Of a DNA stretch of 64,000 nt, positions 25,918-33,378 are shown piece by piece; within the stretch, counting starts at the first letter, position 1; the number at the start of each line of letters is the position of its first letter. The stretch is from NCBI RefSeq assembly GCF_030269325.1, contig NZ_BSTD01000001.1, positions 1,690,681 to 1,754,680 of the forward strand, in the 5' to 3' direction. Position numbers and translations under genes: made by a program. The notes beneath the pieces were generated by a model that made no database searches, was not told where the DNA came from, and worked only from the letters and a program-made list of their open reading frames with translations. This stretch comes from Amycolatopsis sp. NBRC 101858 (GTDB lineage Bacteria; Actinomycetota; Actinomycetes; Mycobacteriales; Pseudonocardiaceae).

Positions 25918-27006
25918 TCAGTGGGCCGAGGTGAGCCGGGGCGTGCCGAGCTCGGCGGCCGCCGGCCGGGTCCGCGACAGCCGCCGGTTGCGGACCACCG
26001 ACGACAGCAGCGCGGTGCCGATGAACCCGACGCCGACCAGGCCGGTGACGATCTCCGGCACGTCGTACCGGATGGTGCAGAGCAGGAGCACGGCGAGCGC
26101 GCCGATCGCCCACTGCGCACCGTGTTCGAGGTAGGCGTATTCGTTGAGCGTCCCGTTGCGGACGAGGAACACCGTCAGGGCGCGGATGTAGGCGGCGCCG
26201 ATGCCCAGGCCGATCGCGATGACGACCGGGTCGGACGTGATGGCGAACGCCCCGACGACGCCGTCGAAGCTGAAGCTCGCGTCCATCACCTCGAGGTAGA
26301 GGAACAGGAGGAAGGCCGCTTTGCCGGCGACGGCCACCGGGCGTCCGCCGCGCCCGCCGGCCTCGTCCGGTTCGAACAGCTCGCTCAGCCCGCTCACGAG
26401 CAGGTAGGTGATGAGGCCGAGCGCGCCGGAGACGAGAACGCTCACCGGCTTTCCCGCCGGGGCCAGGAAGTCCGCGGTCAGCAGGAGCGCGCCGGCCGCG
26501 ACGACCACCGAGATCTGCTTCAGGCGGCCGATCCGGGCGAGCGGGCGCTCCAGCCAGGACAGCCAGGTGAGCTCGCGTTCCTCGAAGATGTAGTTCAGGA
26601 AGAGCATCAGCAGGAACACGCCGCCGAAGGCCGCGATGGCCGGGTGCGCTTCGTGCAGGACGGAGGCGTACGTGCCCGGGGTGTGGATGTCGCCACCGGC
26701 CATCGCGAGGTGGTAGGCCTCGACCGGCGACAGCTTCGCGGTCAGGCAGACGACCACCACCGGGAACAGCAGCCGCATCCCGACGACCGCCACCAGGATC
26801 CCGACGGTCAGGAACAGCCGCTGCCACTTCCGGTTCATCCGCGCGAGCACGCCGGCGTTCACGACGGCGTTGTCGAAGGACAGGGAGATCTCCAGCACCG
26901 CGAGCACGGCGACGACGGCGAGGCCGAGCGTCCCGCCGTACCAGAACGCCAGCAGCAGGCCGGCCGCCGTGATCGCCAAGGAACCGCCGAATGTCTTCAG
27001 CACCAT
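25918..27006 (-). CDS. DUF475/TerC-like integral membrane protein
   Basis: 362 residues from ATG 27006 (GGGAG upstream). About nine hydrophobic helices are visible, with paired acidic motifs inside membranes, EISLSFDNAVVNAG early and EVMDASFSFDGVVGAF late. These are the TerC-type metal or calcium ligands, duplicated as in the DUF475 branch. It is likely a cation transporter or membrane anchor for the TerD proteins encoded on either side (24 bp after one, 28 bp before the other). Confidence 0.92.
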   Translation of the reverse strand: MVLKTFGGSLAITAAGLLLAFWYGGTLGLAVVAVLAVLEISLSFDNAVVNAGVLARMNRKWQRLFLTVGILVAVVGMRLLFPVVVVCLTAKLSPVEAYHLAMAGGDIHTPGTYASVLHEAHPAIAAFGGVFLLMLFLNYIFEERELTWLSWLERPLARIGRLKQISVVVAAGALLLTADFLAPAGKPVSVLVSGALGLITYLLVSGLSELFEPDEAGGRGGRPVAVAGKAAFLLFLYLEVMDASFSFDGVVGAFAITSDPVVIAIGLGIGAAYIRALTVFLVRNGTLNEYAYLEHGAQWAIGALAVLLLCTIRYDVPEIVTGLVGVGFIGTALLSSVVRNRRLSRTRPAAAELGTPRLTSAH

Positions 27007-27030
27007 TTCACTCCCGTGTCCGTGTGCCGG

Positions 27031-27609
27031 TCAGGCGGCGTTGATCCCGTAGTCCTTGGCGATTCCGGCCAGGCCCGAGGTGTAGCCCTGGCCGACGGCC
27101 CGGAACTTCCAGTCGCCGCCGTTGCGGTAGAGCTCGCCGAAGACCATCGCGGTCTCCGTGGACGCGTCTTCGGAGAGGTCGTACCGGGCGAGCTCGGCGC
27201 CGTCGGACTGGTCGACGACGCGGATGAAGGCGTTGCGCACCTGACCGAAGGCCTGGCCGCGGGAATCGGCCTCGTAGATGGAAACGGGGAACACGATCTT
27301 GTCGATCTCGGCCGGCAGGTTCGCGAGGTCGACGGTGACCTGCTCGTCGTCGCCGTCCCCGCCGCCGGTGAGGTTGTCGCCGGTGTGCCGCACCGCGCCG
27401 TCCGGGGTGGCCAGGTTGTTGAAGTAGACGAAGTGCTTGTCGGACAAGGCGTTGCCGTCCGCGCCGAGCGCGATCGCGCTCGCGTCGAGGTCGAACTCCT
27501 GGCCGCTCGTGGTCCGCTCGTCCCAGCCGAGGCCGACGGTGACCGCGCTCAGGCCGGGCGCCTCCTTCGTCAGCGAAACGTTGCCGCCCTTGCTCAGGCT
27601 CACACCCAT
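27031..27609 (-). CDS. TerD/TerE family calcium-binding stress protein
   Basis: 192 residues, near the family norm. [47 protein letters not shown] and [20 protein letters not shown] are all textbook TerD blocks, with both calcium loops complete. GAGGAGG lies just before the ATG. It is the first gene of the minus-strand run that ends with the FHA exporter and so sits behind the presumed main promoter in the 362-bp spacer to its right. Confidence 0.95.
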   Translation of the reverse strand: MGVSLSKGGNVSLTKEAPGLSAVTVGLGWDERTTSGQEFDLDASAIALGADGNALSDKHFVYFNNLATPDGAVRHTGDNLTGGGDGDDEQVTVDLANLPAEIDKIVFPVSIYEADSRGQAFGQVRNAFIRVVDQSDGAELARYDLSEDASTETAMVFGELYRNGGDWKFRAVGQGYTSGLAGIAKDYGINAA

Positions 27610-27971
27610 TTTGTCCTCCTCGGTCGCCGAAAACCCGGCAGGACACCGCGTGCATTCACGGCGTCCGCCGATGTCGGCAGAAGAATGGTTTCCGTTACAC
27701 CCGGCGGATCGCTTTCGCTTTATCCGGGTACCACCGATCGACAGTGGATACCCACCCCAGTCGCCGGATCCGGTCGGCTCGTTACCGGCCGCGGTGTGCT
27801 TGACCGGATCGTCACCAATTCCGAATCAGCGTGCCGGCGGCATCGGGCGCGCAGGGGAAAAGTGTCGCGCTTTTGTCATGTTTACGACGCGGCTTTCCGC
27901 GGCCGGATAGGGCATCTTGGAAGAAGACGCTCACGTCGAGGAGGAGCATGGCGCGCACGGGGCACGGCCGG
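27610..27971 (-). promoter_or_regulatory. Leader and presumed promoter region of the ter operon
   Basis: 362 bp without a convincing gene. A GTTTCC element at 27688-27693 (GGTTTCCGTTAC) matches the motif that recurs around the NB-ARC regulator gene. I could not settle a -10/-35 pair by eye. A small plus-strand frame starting at 27949 (after GAGGAGG) only leads antisense into the next gene and is not called. Confidence 0.5.
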
Positions 27972-28955
27972 TCAGGGGGCGGCCGGCTGCCAGCCCACGC
28001 CGTAGGACCTCGCCGGCTGGAGGTCCTGGAAACCGGTGCGCACCTCGCCCGCGTTGTCGAGGAAGAGCGGTTTGCGCTCCGGCAGCGGGTCGCCCGCGTC
28101 CTTGGAGAGGTCGCCGTCGATGCGCCAGATCCGCAGCGGCGGCTCGCGCCGATCGAACCGGACATTGAGATCGAAACTCTCGCAGGGGAATTCCGGGGTG
28201 CAGCAGTAGAACGGCGACGGCAGCTCTTCCAGCTTGACGCGGAAGAAGAATTCGTGCTGGTCACCGGCGTCCAGAACGTGCGGCGGCCGCAAGCGGAACG
28301 CCACCCGGGTGGAGGAGACCATCCGCACGGAATGCACCTCGCCGCCCGAGACGACGTCGATGCCGAGGCCGTCGAGGTCGGGCTCGGCGGTCGGGCTGAC
28401 CGGCCGCGCGAGGGAGATGCCGTGCTCGATTTCCGCGAGCCCGGCGACGTGGCTGACGATCCGCCGGGATTCGAAGACCTCGGCGGCGGCACCGGTGAGG
28501 TTCAGCCGGACCGCCAGCGCCGACGTGTGCCACGGACCCTGGCTGATCGCCGACGAGCTCCCGTACGCCGCCGGAGCCCCGTACGCGGCCTCGGCCATGA
28601 GGTAGATGACGTCGTCGGCGCGGCGCTGCATCGTGCGGATGTTGCGGTCGGCGCCGGTGCCCAGCAGTTCGAGGCGCGCGGTGTACCGCTCGTTCGCGCC
28701 GGTGCCGAACCCCAGCACGATCCGCGCCGTCTTCTGCTGCGGCACGGGCAGCTTCTCGATCAAGGACAGAAGCGTGGCGACCACTCTCGCGCGGACCGTC
28801 CCCGGCGTGTCGTCCTCGCGGATCCCGCACACCTCGCGCAGTTCTTCGCCGACGACACCGGGCAGGTTCTTCGCTTGGACGCCCAGACCTTTGCGAAGCA
28901 GTTTCAGCTCCGTTGAGAGAGCGTTGATCTTCGCGTCGGCCGCCTCCTGAGCCAA
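27972..28955 (-). CDS. Conserved actinobacterial protein of unknown function
   Basis: 327 residues. TTG 28955 is preferred because GGAGG lies 8 nt upstream; GTG 28964 would have no room for a ribosome site. The N-terminal 90 residues (INALSTELKLLRKGLGVQAKNLPG, VGEELREVCGIREDDTPGTVR) are a helical module I recall at the start of many uncharacterised actinomycete proteins. The rest has no recognisable domain, though FYCCTPEFPCESFDLNVRFD may hold a Cys cluster. It precedes the ter operon on the same strand and diverges from the NB-ARC regulator gene across the GTTTCC cluster. Association with the Ter system is inferred from position. Confidence 0.7.
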   Translation of the reverse strand: MAQEAADAKINALSTELKLLRKGLGVQAKNLPGVVGEELREVCGIREDDTPGTVRARVVATLLSLIEKLPVPQQKTARIVLGFGTGANERYTARLELLGTGADRNIRTMQRRADDVIYLMAEAAYGAPAAYGSSSAISQGPWHTSALAVRLNLTGAAAEVFESRRIVSHVAGLAEIEHGISLARPVSPTAEPDLDGLGIDVVSGGEVHSVRMVSSTRVAFRLRPPHVLDAGDQHEFFFRVKLEELPSPFYCCTPEFPCESFDLNVRFDRREPPLRIWRIDGDLSKDAGDPLPERKPLFLDNAGEVRTGFQDLQPARSYGVGWQPAAP

Positions 28956-29028
28956 GCCCGCCACCTCCGTCTTGGTCGCTGCGGGGAAGTGTACTCATGG
29001 TCCGCCGCGCACCGCGGGGCCGTCACCC

Positions 29029-29110
29029 GTTTCCCGGCTGTTTCCGGAACCGGGAAACAGTGCGGGTCGAGCCAGCCACCACCGTTTCCTCCCGACCGGC
29101 AACGGGAAAC
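29029..29110. promoter_or_regulatory. Cluster of GTTTCC/GGAAAC elements in a divergent promoter
   Basis: Five copies occur in 82 bp: GTTTCC at 29029, 29040 and 29084, and GGAAAC at 29053-29058 and 29105-29110. GTTTCCCGG (29029-29037) and CCGGGAAAC (29050-29058) form a 9-bp inverted repeat. CTGTTTCC (29038-29045) and GGAAACAG (29053-29060) form another, nested in it. The cluster lies between the unknown-function gene and the XRE-NB-ARC gene, so their regulator is the first suspect. Confidence 0.6.
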
Positions 29111-29199
29111 ATCTGTTTTCACCGAATTCACCGGGTGAAGCTTGGGTCGCCGAAATCCTTCGGCGAAAACAAGCAATTCGATCCGGAAAGGTGAACGCG

Positions 29200-29253
29200 A
29201 TGCACACGCACCTCATCATCGTGCTCGGCCAGCTGGTCTCCCTGCTGGGCTGA
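29200..29253 (+). CDS. 17-residue hydrophobic peptide
   Basis: ATG 29200 follows AAAGG at good spacing and encodes MHTHLIIVLGQLVSLLG before TGA. An upstream GTG at 29191 would give 20 residues. The peptide is strongly hydrophobic after a His-bearing start, like a tiny membrane peptide or a processed signal. A GC-rich hairpin follows 9 bp after its stop and the NB-ARC regulator starts 74 bp on. It may be an attenuation leader, a signalling peptide, or chance; only the ribosome site and position support it. Confidence 0.4.
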   Translation: MHTHLIIVLGQLVSLLG

Positions 29254-29262
29254 CCAGGAACA

Positions 29263-29287
29263 GGCCGGCGGGCCCGGGCCGCCGGCC
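29263..29287 (+). terminator. Hairpin between the short peptide and the NB-ARC gene
   Basis: A perfect 9-bp stem GGCCGGCGG (29263-29271) with CCGCCGGCC (29279-29287) and a 7-nt loop, followed by ATCCTT. It could end a short peptide transcript or attenuate the downstream regulator gene. Confidence 0.5.
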
Positions 29288-29326
29288 ATCCTTCCCTCAC
29301 CCCACCGAATACAGGATGATTGACCG

Positions 29327-31531
29327 ATGCAGGACTTTGGAGCGGAATTGAAACGTCGACGGACGTCGGTCGGCATGTCACTGACCGGACTCGCGGCCGC
29401 CGTGCATTTCACCAAGGGCTATCTCAGCAAGGTGGAGAACGGCAAGGCCCGGGTGAACCGGGACTTGGCGAAGGCCTGCGACCTGGCGCTCGACGCCAAG
29501 GGGGAACTGCTCGCCCTCGTCGCGGAACAGGGAATGCCCGCGCGCCGCAACGCCGGCGGCATTGTCGGCCTGCCGGACGGCGGCCGGTACTTCGTCGGCC
29601 GGGAAACCGAGCTCGACGCGCTTTCCGCACTGCTGCTGGACCCGGACGACGCCCGGGTCGGCGTCGTGCACGGAATGGCGGGGGCCGGCAAGACGGCGTT
29701 GGCCGTCGCCGCCGCCCGCCGCGTCGAGCGGGCCTTCCCGGACGGCTGCCTCTTCTTCGACCTGCGCGGGCACACGCCCGGCGCGACCGAGCTGTCGGCC
29801 GGTGAAGCCCTCGGCCGGCTGCTGCGGCTGCTCGACGTCTCGGCCGACCAGCTGCCCGCCGACGAGGACGGCCTGGCCAACCTGGTCCGCGACCAGCTGC
29901 GCAGCCGGCGCATGATCCTCGTGCTGGACAACGTGCGCTCCGCCGAACAGATCCGCGCGATCGTCCCGGGCGAGACGTCGTCCCGGATCCTGGTGACCAG
30001 CCGGGGCCGGCTCCCCGCGCTCGACGACGCGTGGCACTTCCCGGTCGACGTGCTGCCGCTCGAGGACGCCGTGCGGCTCCTGCGCTCCGTCGCCGGCGAG
30101 CACGCACCGGACGACGAAAGCGTGGCGACCGAGCTCGTCCGGCACTGCGGGCGGCTGCCGCTCGCGATCCGCATCGTGGCCGCCCGGTTCGTCGCCGGCG
30201 GCTGGACGGCGACGAGGCTGCGCGACCGGCTGGCCGACGAGCAGACCCGCCTCGGCACCCTGGACGACGGCGAGCGCAGCGTCGCCACCGCGTTCACCGT
30301 CTCCTACGACTCCCTGCCCGGCGACCAGCGGCGGCTGCTCGGCCTGCTCGCCCTCCACCCCGCGACCGCCGCGGAGACGGCCGCCGTCGAAGCGCTCGCG
30401 GGCCTCGGCCCCGGCGAAGCGGATCGGCTGGTGGACCGGCTGCACGACGCCCACCTGGTCGTCCGCGACGAACGCGGGTACGTCGAGCTCCACGACCTGA
30501 TGCGGATGTTCGCCTCGACGCACGCGCTTCCGGACGTCGAGCCGGCCGACCGCGAGGTCGCCGTGAGCCGGCTGGTCGACCACGCGCTGAAGACGACGCT
30601 CGCGGCCGACGAACTCGCGGAGCCCTTCCGGTTCCGCCCGGAGACGGGGCTTCCCGCGTCGTCCACGGTTCCGTTCGCCGACGCCGACGGCGCGCTCGCC
30701 TGGCTGACCGCGCAGTGGCCGATGCTGGCCGAGATCGTCGACTCGGCGTTCCGGCACGGGTTCCACGACCGCTGCTGGCAGCTCGCTTTCGTGCTCCGCG
30801 CGTTCTTCTTCCGCGAGAAGCTGTTCGAGCCGTGGATCCGGACGCACGAGCGCGCGCTCGAAGCGGCGCGCGCGACCGGCGACCCGAGTGCGACCGGGAT
30901 GATCCTCAACAACCTGGGCATGGCCTGCATCGAGTCGGGTCGCGTCGACGACGCCATCCGGTTCCACCAGCAGGCACAGGAGTGTTTCGCCCGGGCGCGC
31001 GACGACCGCGGCGCGATCGACGCGCTGTCCAGCCTGGCGTGGGCGCGCCTGTACCGCGGCGAAGCCGAAACGGCGTTGACCGACCTGACGACGGTGCTGG
31101 ACGTCTACCGCCGGACCGGCCGGACCCGCAACGTGGTCATCGCCCTGCGCGGCATCGCACTCGCATCGACGGCGCTGGACCGGTTCCCCGAGGCGCTGTC
31201 CAGGGCGCGCGAGGCGCTTGAGCTGGCCCAGCTGCCGGTCGATCGCGCGATGTCGGCCAACGGCGAGGCGTGGGTCCGGTTCCGCGCCGGTCAATGGGAC
31301 GACGCGGAGCGCGGCTATCGCACCGCGGCCGAACTGGCCGACGACGCGGGGAGCGAGTACGAGCGCGCCCGGGCATTGACGGGCTTGGGCAACACGGCGG
31401 CCGCCCGCGGCGACCACCAGGAGGCGGCTCGCTGGTGGGCGGAGGCTGCCGCATACCGCGTCACGCTCGATCCGACGGTGCTCGGCGAGGCCGCGTACCG
31501 GAACCGCCTCGCCGCCGTCGTCGCCGAGTGA
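29327..31531 (+). CDS. XRE-HTH/NB-ARC/TPR transcriptional regulator
   Basis: 734 residues from ATG 29327. An XRE-type HTH is at 3-65 (GMSLTGLAAAVHFTKGYLSKVENG). An NB-ARC ATPase at about 88-400 has YFVGRETEL, Walker A GMAGAGKT (116-123), Walker B RMILVLDN (195-202), LVTSRG and HCGRLPLAIR. TPR repeats run from ~490 to the end (NNLGMACIESGRVDDAIRFHQQA; ALTGLGNTAAARGDHQEAARWW). This is the AfsR/GutR-like STAND regulator plan: ligand or partner binding to the TPRs drives ATP-dependent assembly and DNA binding. It is flanked by GTTTCC clusters that may be its operators. It ends 4 bp from the convergent small membrane gene. Confidence 0.92.
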   Translation: MQDFGAELKRRRTSVGMSLTGLAAAVHFTKGYLSKVENGKARVNRDLAKACDLALDAKGELLALVAEQGMPARRNAGGIVGLPDGGRYFVGRETELDALSALLLDPDDARVGVVHGMAGAGKTALAVAAARRVERAFPDGCLFFDLRGHTPGATELSAGEALGRLLRLLDVSADQLPADEDGLANLVRDQLRSRRMILVLDNVRSAEQIRAIVPGETSSRILVTSRGRLPALDDAWHFPVDVLPLEDAVRLLRSVAGEHAPDDESVATELVRHCGRLPLAIRIVAARFVAGGWTATRLRDRLADEQTRLGTLDDGERSVATAFTVSYDSLPGDQRRLLGLLALHPATAAETAAVEALAGLGPGEADRLVDRLHDAHLVVRDERGYVELHDLMRMFASTHALPDVEPADREVAVSRLVDHALKTTLAADELAEPFRFRPETGLPASSTVPFADADGALAWLTAQWPMLAEIVDSAFRHGFHDRCWQLAFVLRAFFFREKLFEPWIRTHERALEAARATGDPSATGMILNNLGMACIESGRVDDAIRFHQQAQECFARARDDRGAIDALSSLAWARLYRGEAETALTDLTTVLDVYRRTGRTRNVVIALRGIALASTALDRFPEALSRAREALELAQLPVDRAMSANGEAWVRFRAGQWDDAERGYRTAAELADDAGSEYERARALTGLGNTAAARGDHQEAARWWAEAAAYRVTLDPTVLGEAAYRNRLAAVVAE

Positions 31532-31535
31532 GCAC

Positions 31536-31802
31536 TCAGAACACGACGAAGAAGATGAGGCGCTTCGCCTGCCAGGTCCAGATCCGCCAGGCGTAGTGGC
31601 CGGCCAGGCCGGACAGAGCCAAGGCGAGGAGGCCGCCGAGGACCGAGCTGTTCCCCAGCAGCGTGAACCCGCCGATCGCCAGGACGACGGTCCAGGCCGT
31701 CCACAGCAGGCCGTAGCCGACGCGGCGACCTTCGCTGTAGGGGCGGACTTCGGTGGTGGGGCCCGGTACCGGGCCCATCGGTGGCTGCGCTTCCGCACTC
31801 AT
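31536..31802 (-). CDS. Small two-helix membrane protein
   Basis: 88 residues from ATG 31802 with AGAGGAG 6 nt upstream; the much longer open frame is not used. A Pro-rich cytoplasmic leader (QPPMGPVPGPTTEVRPYSEG) is followed by two hydrophobic helices (YGLLWTAWTVVLAIGGFTLLG and VLGGLLALALSGLAGHYAWRIW) and a basic/hydrophobic tail. No family is recognised. It faces the GTTTCC palindromes at 31911-31944 and so probably belongs to the same regulon. Confidence 0.65.
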   Translation of the reverse strand: MSAEAQPPMGPVPGPTTEVRPYSEGRRVGYGLLWTAWTVVLAIGGFTLLGNSSVLGGLLALALSGLAGHYAWRIWTWQAKRLIFFVVF

Positions 31803-31910
31803 GACGGCTCCTCTTCGCGGTGGTTTCGGCTTTCCTGCCCACCAGTCGCCGCGGCGGCGAAACGCGTTGCGGTCGCCCGCGCATTGTCGGGTTTCTGACG
31901 CGTTCTGCAG

Positions 31911-31944
31911 GTTTCCGGGGAAAGCCGTTTCCGGCAACGGAAAC
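31911..31944. promoter_or_regulatory. GTTTCCG inverted repeat in a divergent promoter
   Basis: GTTTCC at 31911-31916 is followed by a perfect inverted repeat: GTTTCCG (31927-31933), GCAA, CGGAAAC (31938-31944). It lies between the small membrane gene (minus) and the short secreted-peptide gene (plus) and matches the cluster at 29029-29110. Confidence 0.6.
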
Positions 31945-31988
31945 TCCTTGTTGCCACCGCACTCCGGAGCGCACCATTGATGCAGTCC

Positions 31989-32016
31989 CGAATTCCGCGG
32001 CCGCCGCGGGAATTCG
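31989..32016. repeat. GC-rich palindrome upstream of the small peptide gene
   Basis: CGAATTCCGCGG (31989-32000) pairs with CCGCGGGAATTCG (32004-32016) with one bulged base and a 3-nt loop. It sits in the leader of the 54-residue peptide gene and could be an operator or an RNA hairpin. Confidence 0.5.
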
Positions 32017-32043
32017 AAAGCCCCGTTTTCCGAGGAGCCTGCC

Positions 32044-32208
32044 ATGATGGTCGTCTGTTCTTTTTCCGCTCTCGTCCGCACCGCGCTGTTCCTGGTCGTG
32101 GTGGCCCTGGTGGCCGGCGTCTCGCTGGCGGGCCCCAGCACGCCGCCGAGCACGCCCGGCCAGGGCCCGGCGGTGTCCATGTCCACCCGCGAGCCCGTCG
32201 AGCACTGA
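32044..32208 (+). CDS. 54-residue secreted or membrane-anchored peptide
   Basis: ATG 32044 (a second ATG follows at once) lies 6 nt after CGAGGAG. The product has a short start with Cys5, an Arg, and a hydrophobic stretch (ALFLVVVALVAGVSLAG) with an Ala-Gly border like a signal-peptide cleavage site. A Pro/Ser/Thr-rich tail ends STREPVEH. A mature peptide of about 25 residues would leave the cell. It lies in the NB-ARC/SEFIR cluster behind the GTTTCC palindrome. No known family. Confidence 0.55.
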   Translation: MMVVCSFSALVRTALFLVVVALVAGVSLAGPSTPPSTPGQGPAVSMSTREPVEH

Positions 32209-32223
32209 CCGGCCGTGGACTCG

Positions 32224-33255
32224 CTACTCGAACAGCACCGGGTTCCCCCACGCCAGCTCCGGGAGCTTGTTCGACTGCCCACCGGCGGCCAGCACACCCG
32301 CCAGCAGCGGGCTGGCGGTGGTACCCGGCCGGTACGCGACGAGCTTGAGCCGCAGCACGTTGACGACGTCGTAGCGCATCCACGCCGGCCGTCCCATGCG
32401 GACCTCGACCTGCTCTTGCGGGACGTTGTCGAGGAAGACCTGGAAGTAGCCGAGCTGGCCCGCGTCGGCCGCGTCGTCGAGCACGCCGGCGACGGCCTCG
32501 AAACCCGTGTAACGCCGGCCGAGGTTGTATTCGACGACCGCGCGCGGTTCGTTCGCGAACAGGGAAGGCCGGTAGACGATGCTGTCCCCCCGGTGCATCC
32601 CGTCGATCTCCGCGCCGGTCATGCGGACGTCCGAGCTGCAACTGGCGGGGCGCAGCGCGGCGGTCAGCAGGACCGGCTTCGCCGTGGGTTTCGCCGTACC
32701 GTCCGCGGGCCGGGCGCCGATGAAGGTGCCGATCTCGGGAACGGCGAAGCGCGGCACCCCGGTGAACGCGACCAGCAGTTCCGCGACGCCGGCCGGCGTG
32801 AATTCCTTGATTTCGTACCGCGTGGTGGAGTGCGCGTTGAGGAACGACGGGATCTCCTCGATCCGGCGGCCCGGGAGCACGACGGGCAGGATCCGCCGGG
32901 TGGCGCGGGGCAGGTCCTGGGTGATGTTGTCCCGGATCATCGCGGCTTCGAACTGCGCACCTCGTCCGAGGTGCGGCACCTCGGTGCCTTCGGCGCGCCG
33001 CTTGTAGTCCGGCGAGGCGATCACCAGGACGAAGTCCGCTTCGGTGAGCTGCTCGATCGCCCAGAGCGACCAGTCGCGGCGGCCGTCGTCGGCCCATTGG
33101 TCGAGCCGGACGTCGATCCCCGCACCGGCGCGCAGGAACGTCGCGAATTCGCGAACGAGGTCACGGTGGCGTTCGTCGTCGTGCGAATAGGTGATGAAGA
33201 CCCTCGGCGGCTTTCCCGCGCCCGGCGTGACTTCTTCTTGCTGCTCCATCGTCAT
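32224..33255 (-). CDS. SEFIR-domain protein with C-terminal NPCBM-like domain
   Basis: 343 residues from ATG 33255 with GAGGG upstream. A SEFIR domain (TIR-related, PF08357) spans about 17-150: RVFITYSHDDERHRDLVREF, RLDQWADDGRRDWSLW, VLVIASPDYKRRAEG and the RRILPVVLPG strand. Residues ~205-340 form an NPCBM/NEW2-like beta-sandwich (DSIVYRPSLFANEPRAVVEYNLGRRYTGFEA). There is no signal peptide or membrane segment, so this carbohydrate-binding-type fold would be cytoplasmic. SEFIR proteins are adaptor or effector modules in bacterial immune-like systems. The kinase encoded at 17.5-19.3 kb has the same C-terminal fold. Confidence 0.85.
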   Translation of the reverse strand: MTMEQQEEVTPGAGKPPRVFITYSHDDERHRDLVREFATFLRAGAGIDVRLDQWADDGRRDWSLWAIEQLTEADFVLVIASPDYKRRAEGTEVPHLGRGAQFEAAMIRDNITQDLPRATRRILPVVLPGRRIEEIPSFLNAHSTTRYEIKEFTPAGVAELLVAFTGVPRFAVPEIGTFIGARPADGTAKPTAKPVLLTAALRPASCSSDVRMTGAEIDGMHRGDSIVYRPSLFANEPRAVVEYNLGRRYTGFEAVAGVLDDAADAGQLGYFQVFLDNVPQEQVEVRMGRPAWMRYDVVNVLRLKLVAYRPGTTASPLLAGVLAAGGQSNKLPELAWGNPVLFE

Positions 33256-33378
33256 GAAGTTCCCTCGGGGCCACGGGTCGGTACGCCGATTGAACCTCAG
33301 GATCGCGGATCGCGAAGTCCGGCCGGACGCACTGTTCGCGTTTTGTCCAAGGGTTGTCCAGAAACCACGCCGGGCCGT

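Noticed and set aside
27949..28916. Plus-strand gene beginning MARTGHGRSGG after GAGGAGG
   Set aside because: It is entirely antisense to the 327-residue conserved protein and has shadow-type composition.
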